Source: Bacteroides sp.
GTDB lineage: Bacteria; Bacteroidota; Bacteroidia; Bacteroidales; Bacteroidaceae
Assembly (NCBI GenBank): GCA_021202275.1
Contig: JAJQDI010000028.1
Span: 1-64,000 of the forward strand
Length of the DNA stretch: 64,000 bases
Direction: 5' to 3'
This document shows, one piece after another, positions 43,399 through 52,451 of this stretch; position 1 is the first letter of the stretch, and every line of letters starts with the position of its first letter. The notes below the pieces were generated by a model that searched no databases, was not told the origin of the DNA, and saw nothing but the letters and a program-made list of their open reading frames with translations. The position numbers were made by a program, and so were the translations under genes.

Positions 43399-45390
43399 TC
43401 AGAGAGGAACATACTCCACAAACGCCTCCATGGCCTCGTAAGAAGCCAGCCCCAGGCTGTTGTACAGATCGGCAGTCGCGTGGTTGCGGTCTTCACTTCG
43501 TTGCCAGAACAGGCGTTCGTCATTTCCCATGAACGGAGCACTCTCCATCTGCGACTGATGTTTCAGGATCGAATTGTGTTTCGCGCGCAACTCCTCCGGA
43601 CTGATCGGCACTGCCATTTCGATGTTCTCAATTTCCCATTCGGCCCATGCTCCCCGGTACATCCAGATGCGGCAATCCTTCAGCCATTTAGCTCCTGCCT
43701 CTTTCTCTATATCTATGGCGGCAAATACGGCATCCGTACATACCCGGTGCGTACCGTGCGGGTCGGCCAGGTCGCCGACTACAAAGATCTGATGAGGTTT
43801 CACCTTGCGCAGCAGATCCAGGATGATCAGCACATCCGCTTCGCTGATCGGATTTTTCTGTATCTTTCCGGTCTCATAGAACGGCATATCCAGGAAGTGG
43901 CAGCGATCCAGCGGGATGTTGTTGTACATACACGCGATACGTGCCTCTCCGCGGCGGATCAGCCCTTTGATCGTCAGGATGTCCCGCGTATCCAGATCTC
44001 CGTCTTTCTTGTGTTTGAGAAATTTACGTATCTCCGCGTACTTGTCCTTGATCACCTCGTCCTTACCATCGATAAATAACTGGTTGAATCCGTTGATAAA
44101 GTGCAGGAAGCGAACCACCTCTTCGTCGCCCACGGCAATATTTCCCGAGGTCTGATACGCCACGTGCACCTCGTGCTTCTGTTCCACCAGCCGGCGCAGC
44201 GTGCCTCCCATAGAGATCACATCATCGTCCGGGTGAGGAGAGAAGATCACCACCCGTTTCGGATAGGGCTTGGCCCGTTCCGGACGGTAGGTATCGTCGG
44301 CGTTGGGCTTTCCTCCCGGCCAGCCGGTGATCGTATGTTGCAGGTCGTTGAATACCTTGATATTCGCGTTGTAGGCCGATCCGTAGAGGGCCAGGAGTTC
44401 GCTCAGACCGTTTTCGTTGTAGTCCTTATTCGTCAGTTTCAGGATGGGCTTGCCGGTTATGCTACACAGCCACACCAGCGCGCTGCGCACCAGTTTGTCG
44501 TTCCACTCACAGGCAGTCACCAGCCAGGGACGCTGGATACGGGTCAGGTTGGCCGCTGCCGACAGATCCACCACGATATGCGCGTTGTTGTGGGTCTGCA
44601 GGTAAGAAGCCGGAATGGTATCGCTCACCTTGCCTTCCACACACTCTTTGATCATGGCTGCTTTGTCTTCCCCCCAGGCCATCAGGTAGATCTTCTTGGC
44701 CGAGAGGATCGTAGACACTCCCATAGTGATGGAGCTGATCGGAGTATTTTCCAGGGTGCCGAACATCTTCGATGCCTCCAGACGGGAAGCATTGTCGAGC
44801 AGGATCAGCCGTGTCGTCGAGTTGAGCCGCGATCCCGGTTCATTGAAAGCGATATTCCCTACACGTCCGATACCCAGCAGCGCTACATCCACACCGCCAA
44901 AGCTCTCGATCCGCTGCTCATACAGGCGGCAGTATTCGAAGATCGTATCTTTCGGAATGGTGCCGTCCGGACTGAATATATTCTGCTTGTCGATATCTAC
45001 ATGATCCAGAAAGACCTCTTTCAGGGAGTTGAGATTGCTGTTGATCGCGTCCGGAGTCAACGGGTAATATTCGTACAGGTTAAACACCACTACGTTGCGG
45101 AAGCTCAGGCCCTCTTCTTTGTGCATCCGGATCAGAGCCGTGTAGACACTGCGCGGTGAACTACCGCCGGGCAAAGCCAGCACACAGAAGCGGCCGGCCT
45201 TTTGCTTGTCACGGATGGCATGGGCTATTTCCACCGCGATGTATTCCGAACCCTCCTCTGCAGACTCATAGATATCTGTAGGGATTTTTTCCAGTCGGGT
45301 CAGTACCGACTTCTCAAATGCATTCTCCGGTCTGTAGTATTTGGGGGAGACCCGGTTGAGACTGATCTGAGAACTGAGATTAGTTTTCAT
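43399..45390 (-). CDS. nagB: Glucosamine-6-phosphate deaminase fused to a PIG-L/LmbE-type domain
   Basis: 663 residues, about 2.5 times a plain NagB. Residues about 30-290 are the deaminase/isomerase domain (LALPGGSSPRSVYTALIRMH; VDVALLGIGRVGNIAFNEPGS), which turns glucosamine-6-phosphate into fructose-6-phosphate and ammonia. The usual catalytic GxGxDGHIAFN reads GIGRVGNIAFN here, with Arg-Val in place of Asp-Gly(His), so the deaminase activity is not certain. Residues about 375-650 form a PIG-L/LmbE deacetylase-like domain with the zinc motif SPHPDDDVISMGGT. The fusion is usual in Bacteroidetes; the combined role is not established. Own promoter and terminator. Confidence 0.88.
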   Translation of the reverse strand: MKTNLSSQISLNRVSPKYYRPENAFEKSVLTRLEKIPTDIYESAEEGSEYIAVEIAHAIRDKQKAGRFCVLALPGGSSPRSVYTALIRMHKEEGLSFRNVVVFNLYEYYPLTPDAINSNLNSLKEVFLDHVDIDKQNIFSPDGTIPKDTIFEYCRLYEQRIESFGGVDVALLGIGRVGNIAFNEPGSRLNSTTRLILLDNASRLEASKMFGTLENTPISSITMGVSTILSAKKIYLMAWGEDKAAMIKECVEGKVSDTIPASYLQTHNNAHIVVDLSAAANLTRIQRPWLVTACEWNDKLVRSALVWLCSITGKPILKLTNKDYNENGLSELLALYGSAYNANIKVFNDLQHTITGWPGGKPNADDTYRPERAKPYPKRVVIFSPHPDDDVISMGGTLRRLVEQKHEVHVAYQTSGNIAVGDEEVVRFLHFINGFNQLFIDGKDEVIKDKYAEIRKFLKHKKDGDLDTRDILTIKGLIRRGEARIACMYNNIPLDRCHFLDMPFYETGKIQKNPISEADVLIILDLLRKVKPHQIFVVGDLADPHGTHRVCTDAVFAAIDIEKEAGAKWLKDCRIWMYRGAWAEWEIENIEMAVPISPEELRAKHNSILKHQSQMESAPFMGNDERLFWQRSEDRNHATADLYNSLGLASYEAMEAFVEYVPL

Positions 45391-45497
45391 AAGTTCCTCT
45401 AAAGTTATGTTAGATTAAGTAACTCTCTGGATATGCTACCGTTATCATTGCTGTCGGGCAGCCAGAAAGTATCTGAGTCGTGCGACTGTTTACACCA

Positions 45498-45505
45498 CAA
45501 AGATA
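45498..45505 (-). promoter_or_regulatory. Candidate -7 element for nagB
   Basis: Minus-strand TATCTTTG matches TAnnTTTG; it lies 108 bases before the start, giving a leader of about 100 bases. Confidence 0.45.
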
Positions 45506-45602
45506 CAAAAGAAGTTTCTTATGAAAACTACCCATTTCTAGGTATTGTTGCCCCGTGAAAGGGTTTTTAACACTTGCCGTTCCTACCGGGATTTCTTCCG
45601 CG

Positions 45603-46184
45603 TCAGGGGCAGCGATTGGTAAAAGTTCCTTTATCGGTATACAAACGATTTACCTGACGGATAAAGGCTGTGACCTGTGATTCCTGCCGCACGTCTGCTT
45701 CTCCCTCTTCCGCGATCAGATCTCCGGCATTTATCACGGAGCTCCCTTCCGCGTTCAGGATCGCCCGGTCGGCCGTTCCCTCTACGGTCAGCCGGCTGCC
45801 CGTTCCCAGATTGACGTGTACGTAATGGGCGTGGGTACGTATCTCTCCGGAAGAAGCAGCCATCTCCACCTCCAGGAATTCCACGTTCAGGGTGTCCGGG
45901 GTGCATACCTTGCCGTTGTGTACGCAGAGGTTTTCCACATCCCTCACCCACAACTCGATCTTGCTTTTGGGCAACTTCCCTTTCAGGCTTTTTGCCTCTA
46001 TCACCAGCCAGCCCTGTTCGGTTTGGATCCTGTACAGCTCCGGGCGCGCCAGTCGGTACGAAAACTCTTCTGCTTGCCGGATGATTACCTCCAATCCGGA
46101 AAAATGAAACTGGGTAAAATTCTCCTGTGCCTGTGAACAGATCCCTACACAGAACACCATCAGACAACATGCGATTTTTTTCAT
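45603..46184 (-). CDS. Secreted DUF2807-like (head GIN domain) protein
   Basis: 193 residues with a signal peptide (MKKIACCLMVFCVGICSQAQ). The body is a repetitive beta structure: VEFLEVEMAASSGEIRTHAH, VNLGTGSRLTVEGTADRAIL, NAEGSSVINAGDLIAEEG, the pattern of DUF2807/GIN beta-helix proteins of Bacteroidetes. Family role is unknown; likely periplasmic or surface. Upstream of it (in the same direction) is the nitrilase-family gene, 67 bases away. Confidence 0.7.
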   Translation of the reverse strand: MKKIACCLMVFCVGICSQAQENFTQFHFSGLEVIIRQAEEFSYRLARPELYRIQTEQGWLVIEAKSLKGKLPKSKIELWVRDVENLCVHNGKVCTPDTLNVEFLEVEMAASSGEIRTHAHYVHVNLGTGSRLTVEGTADRAILNAEGSSVINAGDLIAEEGEADVRQESQVTAFIRQVNRLYTDKGTFTNRCP

Positions 46185-46251
46185 GATGTGTTTTTAAATA
46201 AGAATAAAACGTGTAGTCAGTCAGGTCGTGTAGAAGTAGAAGCAGTCTGTA

Positions 46252-47034
46252 TCATTCTATGCGGAACTCGTCCGCGTCTTTCCATACCGGAAAGCGTTTC
46301 CGCAGCCGGAGCAGGCTCTCCCCGTCCAGCGTAGCAGTAGCAGTTCCCTCCGTGCAGTCGGGTACGGCGGCCAGCCGTTCCCCTCTGGGCGAGCAGATCA
46401 TGCTTCCTCCGTCGTAACGCAGGTCATTGCCATCCGTGCCCACCCGGTTCACCCCGCATACATAGCACATATTCTCTAAGGCACGCGCTTCCAGCAGGGT
46501 ATCCCATACCCGTCGGCGCGCGTCGGGCCAGTTGGCCACATAGATCAGCAGGTCGTACGCGTTGTCCCGGTTGCGGCTCCATACCGGAAACCGCAGGTCG
46601 TAGCATACCAGCAGGCAGATGTTCCATCCCCGGTAAGAGCAGATCATCCGCCGGGAGCCCGCCGAGAAATGCCGCGGCTCGTCTCCCATACGGAACAGGT
46701 GACGTTTGTCGTAGAAGTAGCTTTCCCCTTCCGGGGTCAGAAAGAAAGCGCGGTTGTAGTATTTCCCATGCTCTGTGGCAATGAAGCTGCCTGCCAGTGC
46801 CATCCCATAGGTGGCTGCCCACTCGCGCAGGGTGGTCAGGGTAGGGCCCTCCGTTGTCTCTGCCAGCCGTTCACTGTCCATGGTGAATCCGGTACTGAAC
46901 ATTTCCGGCAGCACCACCAGATCCGTTGTTCCGGCCAGCGGCTTCAACTGCCGGTGCACGCGTGCCAGGTTCTCCGGAATGTTTTCCCAGACCATATCGG
47001 TTTGCAGCAGGCTGACGCGAAGCGGTTCCATCAT
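46252..47034 (-). CDS. Nitrilase-family amidohydrolase (omega-amidase-like)
   Basis: 260 residues. The catalytic triad Glu44 (VVLPEMFSTGF), Lys110 (YDKRHLF) and Cys144 (LLVCYDLRFPVWSR) is complete. The pattern PEMFSTGFT and CYDLRFPVW fits the YafV/omega-amidase group, which removes ammonia from alpha-keto acid amides such as alpha-ketoglutaramate. Cytoplasmic. Starts at the first of two consecutive ATG codons; the second is equally possible. In a leftward run with the acyltransferase before it. Confidence 0.88.
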   Translation of the reverse strand: MMEPLRVSLLQTDMVWENIPENLARVHRQLKPLAGTTDLVVLPEMFSTGFTMDSERLAETTEGPTLTTLREWAATYGMALAGSFIATEHGKYYNRAFFLTPEGESYFYDKRHLFRMGDEPRHFSAGSRRMICSYRGWNICLLVCYDLRFPVWSRNRDNAYDLLIYVANWPDARRRVWDTLLEARALENMCYVCGVNRVGTDGNDLRYDGGSMICSPRGERLAAVPDCTEGTATATLDGESLLRLRKRFPVWKDADEFRIE

Positions 47035-47111
47035 TCAATAGGATGTAAGTTCAGGTAACATACCATAAGGCACACATTCCTTATGAGGGATAGTGTAAAC
47101 GAAAGAGTTGC

Positions 47112-47672
47112 TCAGATCGTTCCCAGATCAAAATTCTCCGGTTTCTTTCCGCGAAAATCTTTGTAGAAGAGTTTGATCTCCCGCATGTCCTTCTCTATCT
47201 CTCCACTGGGGAAGATCACTTTTCCCATCGTAACGGTTTTCGACGGATAGTCGAAGGCCGCCAGCACAATAGGTACCTCTGCCTGTCGGGCGATGTAGTA
47301 GAAGCCTTTTTTCCATTCCGGATTGGGTTGGCGGGTGCCTTCCGGGGTGATAGCCAGGTTGAAATGCTCACGCTGCGCGAACTGTGCGGCCATCTGATCC
47401 ACCAGCGACATCTTGCGGCTGTGGTCTACCGGAATGCCTCCCATGGCCCAGAACAGGCTGCCCAACGGGAAGAAAAACCAATCTTTCTTCATCATGAAGC
47501 TGGCCCTTTTGCCCACCGTCCAGTAGAACAGCTTACCTATCAGCAAGTCCCAGTTCGAGGTGTGCGGTGCCACACAGATCACACATTTGTCGTAATCCGG
47601 TACGGTCACCACATCTTTCCAGCCCAGTACGCGGCGGAAAATAAATCCGGAAAAATTCTGTTTGAAACTCAT
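47112..47672 (-). CDS. 1-acyl-glycerol-3-phosphate acyltransferase-like protein
   Basis: 186 residues of the PlsC superfamily. Acyltransferase motif I HTSNWD (His37 to Asp42, H-x4-D) and motif III ITPEGTRQPNPEWKKGFYYIA are present. This short version lacks an N-terminal membrane helix. Predicted to transfer an acyl chain at the inner membrane; substrate not known. Same direction as the nitrilase gene. Confidence 0.88.
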   Translation of the reverse strand: MSFKQNFSGFIFRRVLGWKDVVTVPDYDKCVICVAPHTSNWDLLIGKLFYWTVGKRASFMMKKDWFFFPLGSLFWAMGGIPVDHSRKMSLVDQMAAQFAQREHFNLAITPEGTRQPNPEWKKGFYYIARQAEVPIVLAAFDYPSKTVTMGKVIFPSGEIEKDMREIKLFYKDFRGKKPENFDLGTI

Positions 47673-47697
47673 TCTCTCTATCTATATATACGAAAAA

Positions 47698-47739
47698 GGA
47701 GAGGAGATACGTTGCCTGTGGCAGCTGTATACCTTCTCC
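47698..47739 (-). terminator. Probable terminator after the 91-residue gene
   Basis: Imperfect stem (47698-47710 with 47727-47739) with inner pairing and, on the minus strand, a CCTTTTT tail. It separates the small gene from the acyltransferase gene. Confidence 0.5.
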
Positions 47740-47756
47740 CCGTACATGGTTCGGTC

Positions 47757-48032
47757 TTATTTCTTGTTCAGTTTGCCAATACCCTGGATGATATTCTCTA
47801 CACGGGCATCAAAGTCTGACCGGAATTTCCGGTAATACTCCTTTACATTTCCCGGCTGCGTATGGCTGATGCGGCTCACAAACTCTTCCTGCAGTTTCAG
47901 GATCTCCACCATCAGGTCGTCTGCCTTTCCCAGGTCGGTCTGGGGTACATACAGACTGTGTATCAGACACTCCATAAAAAGTTCTCCCGCGATGTAGTTT
48001 ACATTCTTCTTGAGTTGTCTTCTGCTTGCCAT
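47757..48032 (-). CDS. Small helical protein of unknown function
   Basis: 91 residues, all-helical and basic at the start (MASRRQLKKNVNYIAGELF). No signal peptide, membrane segment or known motif; resembles conserved hypothetical proteins of Bacteroidetes in length and layout. Role unknown. Confidence 0.65.
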   Translation of the reverse strand: MASRRQLKKNVNYIAGELFMECLIHSLYVPQTDLGKADDLMVEILKLQEEFVSRISHTQPGNVKEYYRKFRSDFDARVENIIQGIGKLNKK

Positions 48033-48386
48033 AAATTTCTGTTTTTAATGAATAACTGTGCAATTAACGGGGTAAAGATAGGGAGTTTTCCCGGCAAATC
48101 CCACTCTGTTCCTGCTTTTCTTTGTTTTCTTCTTCCTTCTTTCCGCTCGCTACCCCGTGTGACAATGGTGTCATTGTCACTCAGCCTCCCCTGTTTTTTT
48201 TCTTCGTTTCCGCAGCCTGTGACCTATTTTTATCCCGGAGATCTTATGGCTACCAGGCAGATTGCCAATATGCTGATCCATCGTGTTTTGCTTTTGGGCC
48301 CTGTACTGAAAAACGCAGGTGGAATGTGTAGAAAGGTCTATCGACAATCTGGGTACGAAAAAATAATATAAACATAAATAAAAAGT
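48033..48386. other. Intergenic region before the RHS locus
   Basis: Pyrimidine-rich on the plus strand in its middle; a rightward frame at 47862-48371 begins inside the previous gene and is not convincing. No promoter consensus found. Confidence 0.4.
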
Positions 48387-48566
48387 ATGATGAGCAAATT
48401 TTTCATGTGGCTGTTTTTCACAGCCTTCGTTTCGTGTCCGTCGGGGTTCAGTCAGTCTGTTCCCGGACGTAGTTTTCAGATCGCGTCCGATTCGCCTACA
48501 GCTTCCCGGTTGGGTAGGGAGGATCGATCTTGTAGAGAGTATATCCTATTTTTAATGATTAGTTAA
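48387..48566 (+). CDS. Possible 59-residue secreted peptide before the RHS genes
   Basis: ATG-ATG start, then a signal-like stretch MSKFFMWLFFTAFVSC followed by about 40 polar residues rich in Ser and Arg, ending at TAA 48566. No family recognised. It could be a short leader gene or the remnant of an RHS-related gene start. It lies 160 bases before the first large RHS gene in the same direction. Confidence 0.35.
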   Translation: MMSKFFMWLFFTAFVSCPSGFSQSVPGRSFQIASDSPTASRLGREDRSCREYILFLMIS

Positions 48567-48726
48567 TGAAAGAAACAGACAAAACAACCAACAAGTCCCC
48601 TGGGGGAACAGAGACAGGACAGCTGACGAACCTGTCTTCCTGTCACTTCTCTCCGGTAGTGCCGCAGAGAAGTAACACGTCAGACCCATCTATGTATGTA
48701 TTTCATTTATTTATTTCAGGAAACGT
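48567..48726. other. Hairpin-rich leader of the RHS locus
   Basis: Contains several short inverted repeats (for example ACAGGAC.. and GTCTTCCTGT blocks and CAGAGAAGTAAC after CTTCTCTCCGG). No gene. Confidence 0.35.
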
Positions 48727-49392
48727 ATGAACAGACAACATTTTATATCCTATCTGGCTGTTTGCCTCTTGTTGAGTGCAACAGCCCTTCGGGCACAGGA
48801 CATCATGAAGAATATCCGTCCCGAAACTCCTGCCATCGCGCAGTTTACCCGTTACGACGAGATGCCCGTGAGCGAATATACCGGTATTCCCGACATCTCC
48901 ATTCCTTTGTATACCATCGAGGAAGACGGTTTCCGGCTCCCGCTGCAACTTACTTACCATGCCGCGGGCATCAAGGTCAACCAGGAGGCCAGTTGGGTGG
49001 GCCTCGGCTGGGACCTACCGCTGGCCAGTGTGGTGCAGATTATCAATGATGAGTGTGATTTCGGTACCGCTGCTATGGGGTCGAGAAAGATCAATCGCAT
49101 GCTGCCCGACTATCCGGCTACAACTACCGGCGTAGGGTGCATCACGGAGTTTCCCATGCGCTATCGCTATCCGGGGTCTATGGATGGCATAGGCTGGACG
49201 GCTACCTATCCGGCCTATACTCCGCAGATCCAGCACGCCTTCAAGGTTGCTACCGATTGTTACGTTCCCTACAAAAAGGATTTTACTACCAAACGGGAAA
49301 TCTTTTTTCAGATAATGGGGGTGAGCTCTGTGATTCCGAACCCGATATCTTTAAGGTACAACTTTTCGGAGAAACCGTACACTTTGTTATAA
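48727..49392 (+). pseudogene. RHS gene A, N-terminal part (frame 1)
   Basis: Start MNRQHFISYLAVCLLLSATALRA.. is a clear signal peptide. The body (PEIAQF.. style: PAIAQFTRYDEMPVSEYTG, GIPDISIPLYTIE, ASWVGLGWDLP) is the N-terminal region of large Bacteroidetes RHS-locus proteins. Homologous reading stops near 49302; the following T6 run (49303-49308) lacks one base, after which this frame yields unrelated residues to a stop at 49392. With seven T the frame joins the next part and the gene would encode 1100 residues. Confidence 0.75.
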
Positions 49393-52028
49393 ACTGGAAC
49401 ACGGGAGCTTTTGTCCCTCTGAACCGACAGGGATATAAGATCTCCCGTTCGGGCGACAGCTGGACGGTAACCAATCCGCATGGGGAGAAGTTCCTCTTCA
49501 CGCAGAAGATCGAGACCATTTCGGACATCACTTCCGGTTCGCCCTCGGGTTCCTACTTCACCACCCGCAAAAGCATGGTGGCCTGGCTGCTTACTCAGAT
49601 CACCACCCGTCACGGTAAGGTGATCAAGCTGGAGTATGAGGTCTCTTCGCCGTATACCCGTCCGGCACAGCTTTCCGAGGTCTATACCTCTCCCCACAGC
49701 CGCACGCTTTCTACCTTGGTTAGTAATGTGAAGGCCTACGGACAGCCTCCCTATAAACAGATCTACCGTACATCGGTCACCTCTAAGGAGCCCTATTTCT
49801 ATTTGAAAGAGATCACATTTCCTAAAGGAACGATTCAAATTAATGCAATCAAAACGGGTTCGGATTATAGCACTGCAAGGATCAATAATGTACGGGTGTA
49901 TGATAACCACGTGAAACTTGTAAAGGATATCAGTTTTGAAATGGGTACTTTTTCCTCTACCGGAGCCAATTCTACCAGAAGGCGAAAACTGATAGGAATA
50001 AAAACCAATAAGGAGGAAGAGTATTCCTTTATTTACGATGAAAGCAAGCCTCTCCCTTTACCTACTGATCTGGCACAGGATTGTTGGGGATACTACAATG
50101 GTCATGCCAATGTGAGTCTGATCCCTAATCCTGCCCGGTATTATCTGTCTGGTTGGAAAGATGTTGCTAACAATAAAAACAACCTTTCGGCCAATCTGGC
50201 ATTTACCAGAGCCGGTACTCTCACGCAGATTGTTTATCCTACCGGTGGGTCTGTGTCTTTCGATTATGAATTGAATACTTTCGACAACTATACTTACCGG
50301 GTGCCCGACTATACCGAGTCACGCTCCACTACGAACAGTGGTATCACCAAAGGGCATGGTTTAAGAGTCAAAAGTATTATTCATAAGGATAAGGACAATA
50401 AGATCCTCAAACACACAGAATATACATACGAAGGAGGCAAAGCCATCCTGCCCCGGTTATTTTTCCGTACCTACTCTTATCAGGATCTCAATTATACTCC
50501 TGTCCTTCAGGTTAGTACCCGGGTAGGTACCAGTATGGTGGAGGAAAGTACCATATCGGGCTATACCGTTTTCAATCCGCTCTCTTCCATGAATGGAGTG
50601 GGCTACAGCAAAGTAACAAAGCGGATAAAGGGTACGGATGGCAAAGACAATGGGCGGATAGAGACCTTTTATCACAACAATCCGGATGTCACCTTCCTCA
50701 ACTGTTCTCACAACGATGCCATCGCACCCATACCTGCCTATAAAAACCACAAAGAACCGGGCAATGGCAGCATGCAAAGCCGTAAGATCTATGATACACA
50801 GGGAAAACTGGTCAGAGAGGAAAACTTTGCTTACAAAAATAGTCTCTCTACTCTGTTCTATGGGGCCAGAATCTCCAGTTACAATTATTATTTTGTAGAA
50901 GTATATGGCAATATCAACCGGTATGCCCGCCACCTGTTGGCCTATTATCCGATCTTTGATTTCCAGACTCTGCTTACCCGGCAGGAGGAGACGAACTATT
51001 TCGGCAATACACCCGTCAAACACGTGAAAGACTACACCTACGATACTACCAATCGATTGAGCAATGTCAAAGAGACCATTTCCGGTAGTACGGGTACGGA
51101 GACTACTCAATATACCTATCCGGGTTCCACATTGGCCGAAGAGAAGCAGCTGGTCACTCTCAATCGCATTGACGAGCCGGTGACTACGCAAAAGATCAAC
51201 TACCAGGGACGAGTGACGGATTACCTGAAAAACCTCTATACCCTCAATGGCTCCAAAGTCTACTACAGCGGATACGAAAAACGTAGAAGCAATACTACTC
51301 CTGTAATAGATCAGTTGAAGGTAGAGGCATTTGACAGCAACGACAACCCCGCGCAGATCAGAGGTAAAGACAATATTCCTGTTGCCTGTATCTGGGGATA
51401 TCAGGGACAGTATCTTATTGCCGAGATTACCCATGCTACCTATGCGGAAGTCAGAACAAAATTGGGAGATGCCTTGTTGCAGCGGCTGCAAATGGCTGCA
51501 CAGCCTGCGGATGCAGACATGAAAGTGTTGGATGGCTTGCGGCAAACCTGGACCTCCGTACAGATCACCACCTATACCCATCAACCACTGATAGGACAGT
51601 TGTCCATGACGGACCCCAGAGGGATTGTGCATTTCTATGAATATGATAAGCAGGGACGTTTTACGGTGGAGAAAGACCATCGGGGGTATATTGTCTCTAA
51701 AACTATTTATCATACCGGACCCTCTACTATCAAACAGATAGAAGAAAACCGCCCCCCCAATATTAATTACATGTATGAACAGAGTAGCGGAGTATTGTAT
51801 GTCAATTATTCAAACTCGGATGCTGATCCTAAATCATCTGCATTTATTTACTGCACCAATCTTACTATACCTTCGGAGAGTAAAAGTACTACCGATAGTT
51901 ATGGAACCGGATACCGTACCATTACTTTGAAAAAGGGATGTACCTATTCTGTAAGAGTGGCATTGAACTATTCCACAGGCAATCCGATGGTATATTCCGA
52001 GCCCAAAGAAATCACGTTAAAACCCTGA
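49303..52028 (+). pseudogene. RHS gene A, C-terminal part (frame 2)
   Basis: Continuation after the T6 frameshift, opening SDNGGELCDSEPDIFKVQLF and running about 900 codons to the stop. The frame stays open upstream to 49137, but only from about 49303 does it fit the gene. Contains many Tyr-rich short repeats of RHS/YD type (e.g. KDYTYDTTNRLSNVKETISG and YEYDKQGRFTVEKDHRGYIV) and a fibronectin-like end. It lacks the RHS core that ends gene B, so it is probably a shell or carrier subunit exported with gene B. Confidence 0.75.
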
Positions 52029-52034
52029 TAAATT

Positions 52035-52451
52035 ATGAAATTAATAATACCAATCAAATACATCAGCTTACTAATACTGTTATGGCTGACAGACTTTTGT
52101 CCAATAAGTGCACAGAGTCAGAAAGATGTGTATATAACTACCATTATCCCTAAAGAAGAGGTCACCCGGATCGGAAATATCTCTGACAGCAATATTTTAG
52201 TAGAGACGCAATACCATGATGTTCTGGGCCGTCCTGTTCAAGTTGTACAAAGAGGAATCTCTCCGGAAAAGAAAGACGTGATCCGAGGCATCACCTACGA
52301 TGCATATGGGAGAGAATATAAGTTTATTCCTCCGGCAGTTGTAAAGACAGGAGGTGCACAAATTCCTGAAAGTACTTTGCAAAATTATGCGATGAGTACG
52401 TATGGTGATTCCTCTCCTGTAGCTGAGTTTTTTATGACGATTCACCTCTGA
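52035..52451 (+). pseudogene. RHS gene B, N-terminal part with DUF6443
   Basis: Starts 6 bases after gene A with a signal peptide (MKLIIPIKYISLLILLWLTD to ISAQ). The segment HDVLGRPVQVVQRGISPEKK and ITYDAYGREYKFIPPAV is the DUF6443 domain that opens Bacteroidetes RHS proteins. At the T6 run 52428-52433 one T is missing: adding it changes EFFMTIHL-stop to EFFYDDSPLNRPIKESRPGS, the expected continuation. Corrected gene B (52035-55381) encodes 1115 residues. Confidence 0.75.

Noticed and set aside
44101..45159. 352-codon rightward frame over nagB
   Set aside because: Antisense to the NagB fusion gene.
47862..48371. 169-codon rightward frame before the RHS locus
   Set aside because: Begins inside a leftward gene; content not protein-like.
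50457..51713. 418-codon leftward frame inside RHS gene A
   Set aside because: Mirror frame of a repetitive gene; no domain.
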